Source: an archaeon (lineage in GTDB: Archaea; Nanobdellota; Nanobdellia; Pacearchaeales; UBA284). Taken from it: a DNA stretch of 40,758 bases. Under the pieces are notes generated by a model. That model was not told where the DNA came from. It worked only from the letters and a program-made list of their open reading frames with translations, and ran no database searches. Positions 29,850 through 38,020 of this stretch are shown here, piece after piece. The DNA is taken from the NCBI GenBank assembly GCA_020343435.1, contig CP070794.1, positions 356,451 to 397,208 on the forward strand. Direction: 5' to 3'. Numbering within the stretch: the first letter of the stretch is position 1; each line of letters starts with the position of its first letter. The translations under genes and the position numbers were made by a program.

Positions 29850-30479
29850 ATGGGTGAATGGGACAATTATTGGCAGAATTATGGGTTAAAACCCGGTTCT
29901 AGTAAAACTAGGATGGAGAATATTATGAATCCTTTTCTTAAGAAGATGAATAAGAACTCTAAGGTATTAGATGCTGGGTGTGGTTCAGGTTATTTTACAG
30001 GATTCTTTGCTTCTAAGAAAGTTAAAGTTATTGGAATAGATACATCTAAGAAAGCTAGAGATATGACTAAGAGGAATTTAGCTAAATTAAAGTTAAAAGC
30101 TAAAGTAGAAAATGGGAATGTTCTCAAGTTGAAGTATAAGAAAGATTCTTTTGATGTTATTTTCACAGATGGATTATTAGAGCATTTTAAGAATCCTGAG
30201 AAGATATTAGAGCAGTTTAAGAGAGTAATAAAGAAAAAAGGTGTGATAATCACATTTGTTCCAAATAAGTATTCTTATTGGATATTTTTGAAACCATTTT
30301 TAATGAAAGATATTCATGAAGATCCTTTTATTTTGAAAAGATTAGTTAAGTTGCATGAAAAAGTTGGTTTGAAAGTTGTTCAGAAAGGAGGATTAAATGT
30401 CTTACCTTTTAGATGTTCTCCTGAATTCTTAGGTCCTTTAATTGGAAGAATTCTTTATGTGATTGCTAGAAAAAGATAA
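29850..30479 (+). CDS. SAM-dependent methyltransferase
   Basis: A 209-residue class I methyltransferase. Motif I is VLDAGCGSGYFTGFFA near residue 38, then VIGIDTSKKARDM and FDVIFTDGLLEHF (the UbiE/COQ5-like type). The substrate is unknown. A TATA-like TTTATTAAAG lies about 26 nt before the ATG, so it is likely leaderless. The tRNA-Leu diverges from it. Confidence 0.87.
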   Translation: MGEWDNYWQNYGLKPGSSKTRMENIMNPFLKKMNKNSKVLDAGCGSGYFTGFFASKKVKVIGIDTSKKARDMTKRNLAKLKLKAKVENGNVLKLKYKKDSFDVIFTDGLLEHFKNPEKILEQFKRVIKKKGVIITFVPNKYSYWIFLKPFLMKDIHEDPFILKRLVKLHEKVGLKVVQKGGLNVLPFRCSPEFLGPLIGRILYVIARKR

Positions 30480-30535
30480 AATTTTAGTCTAATTAATATG
30501 TATTGGTTGGGTGTTGGGGTAATATAAAGGAAACA

Positions 30536-30543
30536 TTTATAAA
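30536..30543 (+). promoter_or_regulatory. TATA box for the RHH-like gene and hicA
   Basis: TTTATAAA is centred about 26 nt before the ATG at 30566 and decides that start over an in-frame TTG at 30503. Confidence 0.55.
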
Positions 30544-30565
30544 GCTTATATATCATAACAGATGT

Positions 30566-31099
30566 ATGGCAGAAGAAAATATTAGAATTATGAGGGTAGA
30601 TAAAAAAATTGCTGAAGAGGCTAAAAGAATTGCTCAATCAAATAAAATGTCTCTTAAACACTTTGTTGATGAAGCCCTAACAAAACAAATTGAGGTTTAT
30701 GAGTATAATTTTGAAGCTTTAATTAAGATTGTTGAAGAATCCCCAACTCTTCAACCCCATAAAGAAGTGATACAAAAAGAAATGGCTGGATGCCCATTAA
30801 GTATATCTAAAGATGTAATACAAATCATAAAAGGGAGGGATTCTTTTGTTCTTGAAGGTAGCCCTGAAGAGATTACTAAGGAGTTAAGTAAAGTAGATAC
30901 TAAAAAAATGTATGGATTTTTCTTGCATATTTCATTAAAGGATATAAGCATGGAAAAAATCCAGAAGATTATGGATAAAGTAAATAAAACATTATCTAAA
31001 AATATCATTAATAAAATTGGAGTTAGAAAGAGTGAAGAAGATAAAATATTGTTATTTTTATCCTACAAAAAAGAGAGTGAAAAAAATGGGAAAGCTTAA
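30566..31099 (+). CDS. Ribbon-helix-helix-like protein upstream of hicA
   Basis: A 177-residue protein. The first 45 residues (IRIMRVDKKIAEEAKRIA, then SLKHFVDEALTKQIEVY) have the strand-helix-helix pattern of RHH DNA-binding domains. The rest is an alpha/beta region: about 48-110 including VIQIIKGRDSFVLEGSPEEI, and a helical part ending in ILLFLSYKK. I do not recognise the second domain. The last 14 nt overlap hicA, so the two are co-translated, and an autoregulatory or accessory role in the toxin module is inferred. TATA at 30536 supports the ATG at 30566. Confidence 0.7.
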   Translation: MAEENIRIMRVDKKIAEEAKRIAQSNKMSLKHFVDEALTKQIEVYEYNFEALIKIVEESPTLQPHKEVIQKEMAGCPLSISKDVIQIIKGRDSFVLEGSPEEITKELSKVDTKKMYGFFLHISLKDISMEKIQKIMDKVNKTLSKNIINKIGVRKSEEDKILLFLSYKKESEKNGKA

Positions 31100-31301
31100 G
31101 GCATTACCTGTTAGGAATGTGATAAGAATATTAAAGAAATTTAAGTTTTATCGTTTAAGAAGAGGTAGACATGATATTTACCATAACAAAGAGAAGAATA
31201 TCACTGTGCCTGTACCTACAAGTCATAGTAATGTAACAAAAGGGGTTATTAAATCTTTAATAAGACAAACAGGGATACCAAAAATAGAATTTACTAATTA
31301 A
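31086..31301 (+). CDS. hicA: HicA-type toxin (mRNA interferase)
   Basis: A 71-residue protein with the HicA double-stranded-RNA-binding-like fold: a first helix LPVRNVIRILKKFKFY, a strand with the conserved histidine (H29 in RRGRHDIYH), then TVPVPTSH and the final helix KGVIKSLIRQTGI. HicA enzymes cut mRNA when freed from HicB. The ATG at 31086 is internal to the upstream gene by 14 nt; an earlier in-frame codon at 31017 is inside that gene and rejected. The stop shares TTAA with the hicB stop, which lies on the opposite strand, an unusual tail-to-tail order for this pair. Confidence 0.85.
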   Translation: MGKLKALPVRNVIRILKKFKFYRLRRGRHDIYHNKEKNITVPVPTSHSNVTKGVIKSLIRQTGIPKIEFTN

Positions 31302-31558
31302 AGACAGATTCTTGTTAACATAGGAGCCATACCTTTTTCCGTTTCTTTTATTTCCTCTTTTGCTTCTTTAGAACTATTAATCACCACATTTGCAGCATCT
31401 TTGATATTATCTAAAGCTTCTCTTAAAGATAAACCCTGAGAAGCAACATCAATCTGTATACCTTGAGCTACAAAAAAAACTTTTTTACCTATCTTTTCTT
31501 GGGTTATAACAACATCCAAGATCTTCTTCCCGCAATCTACTTTGAATTTCTCCACCAT
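31298..31558 (-). CDS. hicB: HicB-like antitoxin
   Basis: An 86-residue protein with the HicB partial RNase H fold: a strand IGKKVFFVAQGIQIDVAS followed by QGLSLREALDNIKDAANVVI, matching the HicB pattern in which a surface strand is followed by G-x-S/T-x-x-E-A-x-x-N-I. There is no C-terminal RHH or HTH domain, so it may not bind DNA by itself; the RHH-like gene before hicA could supply that. It is transcribed towards hicA and would need its own promoter in the A/T-rich spacer at 31559-31700. Confidence 0.75.
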   Translation of the reverse strand: MVEKFKVDCGKKILDVVITQEKIGKKVFFVAQGIQIDVASQGLSLREALDNIKDAANVVINSSKEAKEEIKETEKGMAPMLTRICL

Positions 31559-31796
31559 TTTGTTGTAATTATTTAATGGTTACAATAATTAATAAAAATT
31601 ATACCTTTTTAAATTTATTTGTTGATTTAAAGATATTACAGAATAATTATATTTTAAAGTTACCATTTTTAACCTCCTTTCTTTTCCATCTCTTTTGTAA
31701 TCTTAATAATCATATTGCATTTAAATATCTTTTGCCATTAACCGAAACATTTATAAAGTGTATATAATTCTGTGTATACGTGAGGTTAATACAAGA
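31559..31796. other. A/T-rich spacer between hicB and the AbrB-like gene
   Basis: About 240 nt hold the divergent promoters and no gene I can support. A TATA box TTTATAAA at 31750-31757 serves the regulator gene to the right, and TATA-like runs near 31580-31605 could serve hicB. A 63-residue ORF at 31576-31767 is very A/T-rich, hydrophobic and without a start signal, and is considered spurious. Confidence 0.6.
31750..31757 (+). promoter_or_regulatory. TATA box for the AbrB-like gene and cdc48
   Basis: TTTATAAA predicts transcription from about 31779, leaving a leader of about 18 nt with the GAGGT Shine-Dalgarno-like stretch at 31782-31786 before ATG 31797. A short leader with SD contrasts with the leaderless pattern elsewhere. 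Confidence 0.55.
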
Positions 31797-32207
31797 ATGG
31801 ATATATTTAATGAAGTGATAATGTGCAGCAAATGTAAAAAAAGACTTGCACCAATTCATGTTGAAAAAAATGGGTTTAAGATTAGGACATTAGAGTGTAG
31901 TAAATGTGGAAAAAGAATTTATCATCCAGCTGATGTTGAGGAATATAAAAAATTCAAAACATTGAGACAACAACCATTTGCTGTTAAATTAAGGATTGTG
32001 GGAAACAGTTACACTGTTTCAATTCCAAGACAAATAATTAATTTTATGAGAGAACAAGAAAATATACACGAACAAATGCACAAAAAAATGAAAGAAATGT
32101 CTGATAAGATGGTTAGAATGATGTTAGAAGAATCTGGAAAATTATCTTTATTTTTTGATGAAGAAAATAAACTAAAACAAAAAAAGAAAAATGAACAACA
32201 AAGTTAA
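31797..32207 (+). CDS. Zinc-ribbon/AbrB-like regulator upstream of cdc48
   Basis: A 136-residue protein in three parts: a zinc ribbon (C10, C13, C34, C37 in CSKCKK and CSKCGK), an AbrB/SpoVT-type swapped-hairpin segment (VKLRIVGNSYTVSIPRQI, about 63-80), and a helical charged C-terminus rich in Met and Lys (HEQMHKKMKEMSDKMVRMM). This composition suggests a DNA-binding regulator. The start at ATG 31797 follows GAGGT; a GTG at 31758 is in frame but lies beside the TATA box. The 3' end overlaps cdc48 by 17 nt, so the two genes are one operon and the protein may regulate its expression. Confidence 0.77.
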   Translation: MDIFNEVIMCSKCKKRLAPIHVEKNGFKIRTLECSKCGKRIYHPADVEEYKKFKTLRQQPFAVKLRIVGNSYTVSIPRQIINFMREQENIHEQMHKKMKEMSDKMVRMMLEESGKLSLFFDEENKLKQKKKNEQQS

Positions 32208-34470
32208 ATTAAAAGTTATGGAAGCTCTGCAAGAGGATGCGTATAAAGGCATCGCTAGAATAGACACAGCTACCATGAGAGAACTTGGTGTTAGACCAGG
32301 AGATGTTATTGTAATTACAGGAAGTAGGGAGTCTGTAGCAATTGTTGATAGAGCTTATCCAGCTGATGTTGGTGAAAAGATTATTAGAATTGATGGTATT
32401 ATAAGAAGAAATGCTAAAACTGGTTTAGGAGAAACTGTTTTTGTTACAAAAGCTGATGTTAAAGAAGCTAAGAAAGTTATAATTGCTCCAGCTCAGAAAG
32501 GAATGACTGTTGTTTCTTCAAATCCTGAGATGTTTAAACATGGTTTATTAGGAAGAGCTGTTGTTAATGGTGATTTAGTTGTGATGGGTGGAGCAAGAAG
32601 AAGGCAGGAATTAATGGAGTCAAGTTTTGAAGATTTATTTGATATTTTTGGTGAAGCTTTTGGTAACTTTGGATTTCCAGGTTTTGGAACATCTAAGTTT
32701 ATTATAGTCTCAACTGCACCAAAACAACCAGTTATAGTTACAGAAGCTACAGAATTAGTAATTAATCCTAAAGCTGTAGAGATTATAGAAGAAAGAGTTC
32801 CTGAAGTTACTTATGAGGATATTGGTGGATTAGAAGAAGAGATAAAAAAGATTAGAGAGATGGTTGAAGTTCCTTTGAAACATCCAGAGATTTTTGCAAG
32901 ACTTGGAATTGCTCCACCAAAAGGAGTTCTATTATATGGACCACCTGGAACAGGAAAAACTTTACTTGCAAAAGCTGTAGCAACAGAATCAGAAGCTAAT
33001 TTCATTTTATTAAACGGACCTGAGATTATGTCTAAATTCTACGGAGAATCTGAGAAAAGAATTAGAGATATTTTTGATCAAGCTGAAAAAAATGCTCCAT
33101 CTATAATTTTTATTGATGAGATTGATGCAATTGCTCCAAAAAGAGAAGAATCAATGGGAGAAGTTGAGAGGAGAGTTGTTTCCCAGTTATTAACAATGAT
33201 GGATGGTTTAAAAGGAAGGGGGAGTGTAATTGTTATTGGAGCAACAAACAGACATAATGCATTAGATGAAGCACTAAGAAGGCCTGGAAGATTTGATAGA
33301 GAAATCTCAATTAATGTTCCAGATAAAAAAGGTAGATTAGCTATTCTAAAAATTCATACAAGAAACATGCCAATTACAAAAGATGTTAATTTAAAAAGGC
33401 TAGCTGAAACAACTCATGGATTTGTTGGAGCAGATATAGAATCATTATGTAAAGAAGCTGCTATGAGTGTTTTAAGAAGATTAATGCCTAATTTAAAATT
33501 CAAAGATGATGAACCTGTTCCAAAAGAGTTTTATGATAGATTAAAAGTTCATGAAAACGATTTTAAAGAAGCTCTTAAAAATGTAAGGCCTTCTGCAATG
33601 AGAGAAGTTCTAGTTGAAACACCAAATGTTAGATGGGATGATGTTGGTGGATTAGAAAATGTTAAACAAGAATTAAAAGAAGCTGTTGAATGGCCATTAA
33701 AATATCCTAATGCATTTTCAAGAATGGGAATTCGACCTCCAAGAGGATTATTATTATACGGGCCTCCTGGAACAGGTAAAACATTATTAGCTAGGGCAGT
33801 TGCAAAAGAATCTGAATCTAATTTTATTCAAGTTAAAGGTCCAGAATTATTAAGTATGTGGGTTGGAAAATCAGAAGAAGGTATTAGAAAAATGTTTAGA
33901 AGAGCAAGACAAGTTTCACCTTGTATCATATTCTTTGATGAGCTTGATGCGTTAGCCTCCAAACGTGGTCACTCTCTTGGAAATAAAGTTACAGAGCGTG
34001 TTTTAAATCAGTTACTAGCAGAAATGGATGGTCTAGAAGAAATAAATGATATTGTAATTTTAGGTGCTACTAACAGGCCGGATATGTTAGATTCTGCTTT
34101 ACTTAGGCCAGGAAGATTTGATAGGATTCTATCAATTCCTGTGCCTGACAAAGCAGGAAGATTGGAGGTATTTAAAGTCCACACACAAGGAATGCCAATT
34201 ACAAAAGATGTTAATCTGAAATTATTAGCAGAAAAGTCTCAAGGGTATACTGGAGCAGATATTGAAGCTGTTTGCAGAGAAGCTGGAATGTTGGCATTAA
34301 GAGAGGACATTACTTCTAAAAAAATAAAGAAAAAACATCTTGATGCAGCTATGAAAAAAATCGGAGCTAGTGTAACTCTAGCCGACATTAAAAAATATGA
34401 AGATATAGAGAAAAATTATTTAAGAAGTGCAAGAGCAGCACTTAAAGAAAATCACAGTTATGCTGGTTAA
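32191..34470 (+). CDS. cdc48: Cdc48/VAT AAA ATPase
   Basis: A 759-residue hexameric unfoldase that feeds substrates to the proteasome or other partners. The order is an N-domain (double-psi barrel from residue 1, then the four-stranded part), a D1 ring with Walker A GPPGTGKT (250-257) and Walker B IDE at D309/E310, and a D2 ring with Walker A GPPGTGKT (524-531) and FDE at D583/E584. The N-domain carries an insert at about 135-170, rich in Phe, Gly and acidic residues ([19 protein letters not shown]), not in the standard VAT N-domain. The C-terminus ends SYAG, without the HbYX proteasome-docking tail. It is co-transcribed with the AbrB-like gene; a hairpin terminator follows. Confidence 0.96.
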   Translation: MNNKVKLKVMEALQEDAYKGIARIDTATMRELGVRPGDVIVITGSRESVAIVDRAYPADVGEKIIRIDGIIRRNAKTGLGETVFVTKADVKEAKKVIIAPAQKGMTVVSSNPEMFKHGLLGRAVVNGDLVVMGGARRRQELMESSFEDLFDIFGEAFGNFGFPGFGTSKFIIVSTAPKQPVIVTEATELVINPKAVEIIEERVPEVTYEDIGGLEEEIKKIREMVEVPLKHPEIFARLGIAPPKGVLLYGPPGTGKTLLAKAVATESEANFILLNGPEIMSKFYGESEKRIRDIFDQAEKNAPSIIFIDEIDAIAPKREESMGEVERRVVSQLLTMMDGLKGRGSVIVIGATNRHNALDEALRRPGRFDREISINVPDKKGRLAILKIHTRNMPITKDVNLKRLAETTHGFVGADIESLCKEAAMSVLRRLMPNLKFKDDEPVPKEFYDRLKVHENDFKEALKNVRPSAMREVLVETPNVRWDDVGGLENVKQELKEAVEWPLKYPNAFSRMGIRPPRGLLLYGPPGTGKTLLARAVAKESESNFIQVKGPELLSMWVGKSEEGIRKMFRRARQVSPCIIFFDELDALASKRGHSLGNKVTERVLNQLLAEMDGLEEINDIVILGATNRPDMLDSALLRPGRFDRILSIPVPDKAGRLEVFKVHTQGMPITKDVNLKLLAEKSQGYTGADIEAVCREAGMLALREDITSKKIKKKHLDAAMKKIGASVTLADIKKYEDIEKNYLRSARAALKENHSYAG

Positions 34471-34496
34471 AAATCTTTTTTAACAAAGGAACCAGA

Positions 34497-34540
34497 CCAG
34501 CCAAGTTTTTCGCACCTCTTTTACCTTGGCTGGTGTTTTT
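34497..34540. terminator. Hairpin terminator between cdc48 and map
   Basis: Nine perfect pairs, CCAGCCAAG (34497-34505) with CTTGGCTGG (34525-34533), enclose a 19-nt pyrimidine-rich loop, followed by TGTTTTTA on the plus strand. It lies between two convergent genes and could stop transcription from either side. Such a strong hairpin is uncommon in archaeal terminators, which usually use U-runs only. Confidence 0.62.
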
Positions 34541-34567
34541 ATGCTTAGTATATAAAAGATAGTAAAT

Positions 34568-35455
34568 TTATAAAAGTTTTGCAAGAACTTCGCATCCCTC
34601 TGAAGTTACTAAAACTGTTGCTTCTGCTTGGGAAACAGGAGCTTTTGTTTTTTCTACTAATTGTTTGAAATGATGTAAAGAATTTGCTTGTTCTAATGCT
34701 CTTAAAGAAAATAAAGATCTAACTCCGAATTTTTTTACAATCCATCTTCCTGAGAAAGGTAATCCTCTGTGTTCTTCTAAAACATATTTTAAAACATCTC
34801 TTGCCAACATGTCTCTTGTTTTATGTTCTGCTTCAAATTTATAGATTCCAGAAGGTCTTCCATCTTGAACAATTCCAGAACCAGATGTTGCAAAAGGTTC
34901 TATTGCAATAATCATTCCTTCTCTTAATGTTGTTGTTGATCCATTATCATGATTTGGAATAGTTAATCCTGCATGAAGTTTGTACTGTTTTAATTCATGT
35001 CCAGATAAGTTAATTATTGGAGCAAAGCCATAACTTGAAATTGTTTCTTGAATCTTTTTTCCAATTGTTCTTAATTCTTGTCCTGGTTTAATTAACTTAA
35101 TTGCTTCGTCTAAAGCTTTTTGAGAGGCTTCTATTAATTTTCCATGTTGTTTATCTTCTGTTAAATCAACTGAACATGCTAGATCTGAGATAAATCCATC
35201 TTTACTTACTCCTACATCAATTTTTAATAATCCGTGTGCTGTTTCTTCATCATTATAAGAAGGAGAGGAATGAGCTGCTACTGCATCTATACTTAGATTA
35301 ATAGGAAATGCAAATTTTGCTCCTTTGTTTATCACAAATTCTTCTACTTTTTCTGCTAGTTCTAAAAGTTTCATTCCTGGTTTAACTATAGATTTAGCAT
35401 AAGCTAGAGCTTCTGAACCTATTTTTCCAGCTTCCTTCCATTTTTCTAATTCCAT
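34568..35455 (-). CDS. map: Methionine aminopeptidase, type II
   Basis: Removes the initiator methionine from new proteins. The 295-residue protein has the pita-bread fold with the type II insert. The metal region includes HSSPSYNDEETAHGLLKIDVGVSKDGFISDLACSVDL, with the two metal aspartates in KIDVG and ISDLA. INLSGHEL supplies the histidine, and AIEPFAT and FEAEHKTRD give the Glu ligands and the C-terminal helices. A TATA box (TTATAAAC, 35477-35485 on the minus strand) about 26 nt upstream lies inside the end of the upstream PUA gene, so map can be transcribed independently and leaderless. Confidence 0.95.
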   Translation of the reverse strand: MELEKWKEAGKIGSEALAYAKSIVKPGMKLLELAEKVEEFVINKGAKFAFPINLSIDAVAAHSSPSYNDEETAHGLLKIDVGVSKDGFISDLACSVDLTEDKQHGKLIEASQKALDEAIKLIKPGQELRTIGKKIQETISSYGFAPIINLSGHELKQYKLHAGLTIPNHDNGSTTTLREGMIIAIEPFATSGSGIVQDGRPSGIYKFEAEHKTRDMLARDVLKYVLEEHRGLPFSGRWIVKKFGVRSLFSLRALEQANSLHHFKQLVEKTKAPVSQAEATVLVTSEGCEVLAKLL

Positions 35456-35472
35456 GGTTTAGAGAATAAGAA

Positions 35473-35937
35473 TTAGTTTATAAGATTTGTTCTTCTCTCC
35501 TTTGGAACAAAATTCCATAATCTTTCTGATATTTTTCCAGAACCTAAAAGATCGTCTTTATATTTGATTAGGATTATTTTAGAACTAAATTTTTGACTTA
35601 TTTCTAAGTTTTTACCCAACATCCACTGTTCTGCTTGTTCTTTGTTAAGCTCTAAGATGTTTTTGTTAACTTTTTTTCTAAATAAGTTTAAAACATCAAA
35701 ATTAATTCTTAGTTCATTGTCTTTGAAAAAAGCAAAATAAGAACCTATATTATCTATTCTAACTAATGAATGCAAGGTGTTTATATCTTGTTCTGAAATA
35801 TCTCCTGTAAATAATCTTATTTTATCTTTTCCAAATCTTACAAATGCGTGAGAGAATTCTAGTTTGAGGTCAAAATTCTCTTTTAAGAGATTCTCAATAT
35901 CTCTTCTTTGTTTTTTTGATACTATTTTTATTTCCAT
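35473..35937 (-). CDS. PUA-like RNA-binding protein
   Basis: A 154-residue protein. The N-terminal half (IENLLKENFDLKLEFSH...) looks like a pre-PUA domain. The C-terminal half (about 75-150: EQWMLGKNLEI, IILIKYKDDLLGSGKISE, NFVPKERR) matches the PUA fold that many RNA-modifying and ribosome-assembly proteins use, with the characteristic GSGKISE turn. It lies in a run of four overlapping genes that includes an RNA m5C methyltransferase. A targeting or chaperone role for that enzyme or for rRNA processing is inferred. It overlaps the upstream membrane-protein gene by 44 nt. Confidence 0.66.
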   Translation of the reverse strand: MEIKIVSKKQRRDIENLLKENFDLKLEFSHAFVRFGKDKIRLFTGDISEQDINTLHSLVRIDNIGSYFAFFKDNELRINFDVLNLFRKKVNKNILELNKEQAEQWMLGKNLEISQKFSSKIILIKYKDDLLGSGKISERLWNFVPKERRTNLIN

Positions 35938-36424
35938 TTTTCATTTGAATTTTATCCTTTAGTACAAAAATAATTGTGATTAAAAGTGATTCTGCTATTA
36001 GCCCAATTATTGAAACATTGAATATTTTTATCCCATAATTATGCTGCCAAAAATTAACTAAGTTTATAGCAGTCAAATCGAAAATAAAAGCAAGAATTAG
36101 GGTTATTACAAAAACAAGGATATAATAATTTAAACTCTCGTTTTTAACATTTATTTTTCCTTTAAAAAATCTTGAGAAAAAATTAACTAAAGAAATCCAG
36201 CAAAAATATAAAGGGATTGCTAAGACTGAAAAAAATATCAATTTTGGTTCTACAATATAATTAAATAAATTAAAATAAATAAGAATATTTTCAACTATAA
36301 ACCCAATAAAAGCTCCAAATAAAATTAAAAAAGAATATTCTTTAATGTTTTTTTTAAAATCTTTGAATACTATTATAATAGTTATTATTATAACAATTAA
36401 GGTATAAATCAGAGCATTTATCAT
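35894..36424 (-). CDS. Multi-pass membrane protein, unknown function
   Basis: A 176-residue protein with about five hydrophobic segments (approximately 4-20, 30-50, 62-85, 98-122 and 135-155) and short polar loops. The basic C-terminus (KMKNGNKNSIKKTKKRY) suggests a cytoplasmic tail. I recognise no family; remote similarity to carotenoid-cyclase-like membrane proteins is possible but not shown. Its start overlaps the methyltransferase stop (ATGA), and its end overlaps the PUA gene by 44 nt. Confidence 0.62.
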   Translation of the reverse strand: MINALIYTLIVIIITIIIVFKDFKKNIKEYSFLILFGAFIGFIVENILIYFNLFNYIVEPKLIFFSVLAIPLYFCWISLVNFFSRFFKGKINVKNESLNYYILVFVITLILAFIFDLTAINLVNFWQHNYGIKIFNVSIIGLIAESLLITIIFVLKDKIQMKNGNKNSIKKTKKRY

Positions 36425-37368
36425 TTTATCTTCCTTATTTTAGCCACAAAAAATCCTTCAGTATCATTATCCTGTGGCCAAACTCGTTTACATTTTTTCA
36501 TTTCAGAAGAGAATTCTTTTCCTTGCCACTCTGTAATTCCTTGTCTTGTTTTTAATGGTAAAGAGAATTCTTCAAGTTTAACATTAAATTTATCTAAAGC
36601 AAATTGAATAACCCCCTCATTTTCCTGAGGTTCAAATGTGCAAGTAGAATAAATCAAAGTTCCTCCTTTTTTAAGACAAGAAATTGCTGATGCTAATAAT
36701 TTCTTTTGTAAACCAGAGATTACTTGAATCATTTTTGGATTCCACATTTTTAACACCTTATCATTAAATCTTATTGTTCCTTCTCCTGAACAAGGAGCAT
36801 CTACAAGAATTTTATCAAAAAGAAATCCTTTTTTAGAAAGTTGTTTACATAACCATGCTCCATTCATTCTTGTTACAATGATATTTGTTACACCACATCT
36901 TTCTAGATTTGTTCCTAGAGCTTTAATTCTTGGAATTGAAATATCATTTGCAATTAATAATCCTTGATTCTGCATTAAAGAAGCGATTTGTGTTGTTTTA
37001 CTTCCTGGAGCTGCACAAAGATCTAGAATTTTTTCTCCAGGTTTGGGATCTAAAGCTATTGGAGATTGCATACTTGCTAATTCTTGTCCATAATAATAAC
37101 CTAATTGATGTTCTATTGCTTTCCCCAGTTCTCCTGGTTGTAATTTGGATTCTATTATTAAAATTTCTGGATGGTTTTTGTATGGTTGAGAAATTTTCCA
37201 TTTTTTTTCTAGTCTTTTTTTTAATTCTTGTGTAGAAATCTTGAGAGTATTGCATCTAATGATATTTCTTAAAGGTTTTTCACAACATTTCCAGAATTCA
37301 TCTTTTTCTTTTCCTAGTAAGTTTTGGATTCTTTTTTCGAACTCTGGTTTTGGTTTGTTTCTTAACAT
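36421..37368 (-). CDS. NSUN/Trm4-type RNA cytosine-C5 methyltransferase
   Basis: Methylates C5 of cytosine in tRNA or rRNA. The RrmJ-like fold includes the SAM site ILDLCAAPGSKTTQIA, the catalytic DAPCSGEG (the cysteine that releases product) and STCTFEPQENEGV (the cysteine that attacks C6). The preceding IIRCNTLK and LQPGELG match the N1 domain of Nop2/Sun proteins. I give ATG 37368 (315 residues) rather than ATG 37437 (338 residues), because it lessens the overlap with the upstream zinc-ribbon gene from 140 to 71 nt and the conserved domain begins at FEKRIQN. Even so, the overlap is large and the exact start is uncertain. Confidence 0.92.
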   Translation of the reverse strand: MLRNKPKPEFEKRIQNLLGKEKDEFWKCCEKPLRNIIRCNTLKISTQELKKRLEKKWKISQPYKNHPEILIIESKLQPGELGKAIEHQLGYYYGQELASMQSPIALDPKPGEKILDLCAAPGSKTTQIASLMQNQGLLIANDISIPRIKALGTNLERCGVTNIIVTRMNGAWLCKQLSKKGFLFDKILVDAPCSGEGTIRFNDKVLKMWNPKMIQVISGLQKKLLASAISCLKKGGTLIYSTCTFEPQENEGVIQFALDKFNVKLEEFSLPLKTRQGITEWQGKEFSSEMKKCKRVWPQDNDTEGFFVAKIRKIK

Positions 37369-37561
37369 TTTTCCAAACTCTTTCTCTTTCAATCTCAGGA
37401 AAGAATGGAGATGCAAATCCACATTCTTTACAAACATATTTAGTTGGTAATCCTAAAGCAACTAACCCTGATAAAGAACCTTGATGAGTTATTTTAACAT
37501 TTATACTATTACATTTAGGACATAATTTAATGTATTTCTTTTTCTTTTTTCTTTTAAACAT
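37298..37561 (-). CDS. Small zinc-ribbon protein
   Basis: An 87-residue basic protein with one zinc ribbon (C14, C17, C44, C47 in CPKC and CKEC) between lysine-rich ends (MFKRKKKKKY and LTRKRKR). It resembles small archaeal RNA- or ribosome-associated proteins. It starts behind TTATATAA at 37582-37589 and is first in the run with the m5C methyltransferase, membrane and PUA genes. Its C-terminal 24 codons are read in two frames because the methyltransferase start lies inside it. Confidence 0.75.
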   Translation of the reverse strand: MFKRKKKKKYIKLCPKCNSINVKITHQGSLSGLVALGLPTKYVCKECGFASPFFPEIERERVWKNVKKQTKTRVRKKNPKLTRKRKR

Positions 37562-37581
37562 AACTTAAATAAAGAGACTAA

Positions 37582-37589
37582 TTATATAA
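37582..37589. promoter_or_regulatory. Palindromic TATA between divergent genes 37561 and 37619
   Basis: TTATATAA is its own reverse complement. It is about 25 nt from the minus-strand start at 37561 and about 33 nt from the plus-strand start at 37619. It is the only good TATA box in the 57-nt spacer, so it probably serves both genes. Confidence 0.5.
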
Positions 37590-37618
37590 AGTTTGTTTGT
37601 TTTTGAGTTAAATAAAAA

Positions 37619-37996
37619 ATGCCAAAATATTTTATAAAGTATGATCCTAAAAGAGAAAATATCCTTACGGTTGAGAAAGTTGGAACACAATTTGAAGATC
37701 CTTCTTTTTTAGATAAATATGATCTAGAGGGATGGAGAGGATTATATGATTTTCTTTTTCCAGGTATAAGAGAGAGGGTTATAGCATGTAAGACAAAAGA
37801 AACAATAAATTTAGAAGAGTTTGTGGCTTCTAAGGAGCAGGTTAGATCTGCTTGGGAGAGGGAGGGGCTTGATCCTACAAAGTTAGATGCTGGGGTTAAA
37901 TATGCTCTAGAAAAAGGATGGATTAGAGAGATTAGAGGAGGGTATGTTCCTACCTTTACATGTGCTCATTGGTATATTCACAGAATGTCGCGTTAA
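37619..37996 (+). CDS. Small unknown protein
   Basis: A 125-residue protein starting MPKYFIKYDPKREN. It has a Trp-rich middle (EGWRGLYDFLFPG, RSAWEREGLD) and a C-terminal region KYALEKGWIREIRGGYVPTFTCAHWYIH, in which the helix-turn-strand pattern recalls a winged-helix wing. There is no catalytic pattern I can name. Its codon use (more GAG and AGG/GGG) matches its neighbours loosely. A TATA box at 37582-37589 is about 33 nt upstream. Confidence 0.7.
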   Translation: MPKYFIKYDPKRENILTVEKVGTQFEDPSFLDKYDLEGWRGLYDFLFPGIRERVIACKTKETINLEEFVASKEQVRSAWEREGLDPTKLDAGVKYALEKGWIREIRGGYVPTFTCAHWYIHRMSR

Positions 37997-38020
37997 TTTT
38001 TTAATTATAAATCTTTAAAG

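Noticed and set aside
31576-31767. A 63-residue plus-strand ORF in the A/T-rich spacer
   Set aside because: Low-complexity and hydrophobic, with no ribosome-binding or TATA signal, and it runs across the TATA box of the next gene.
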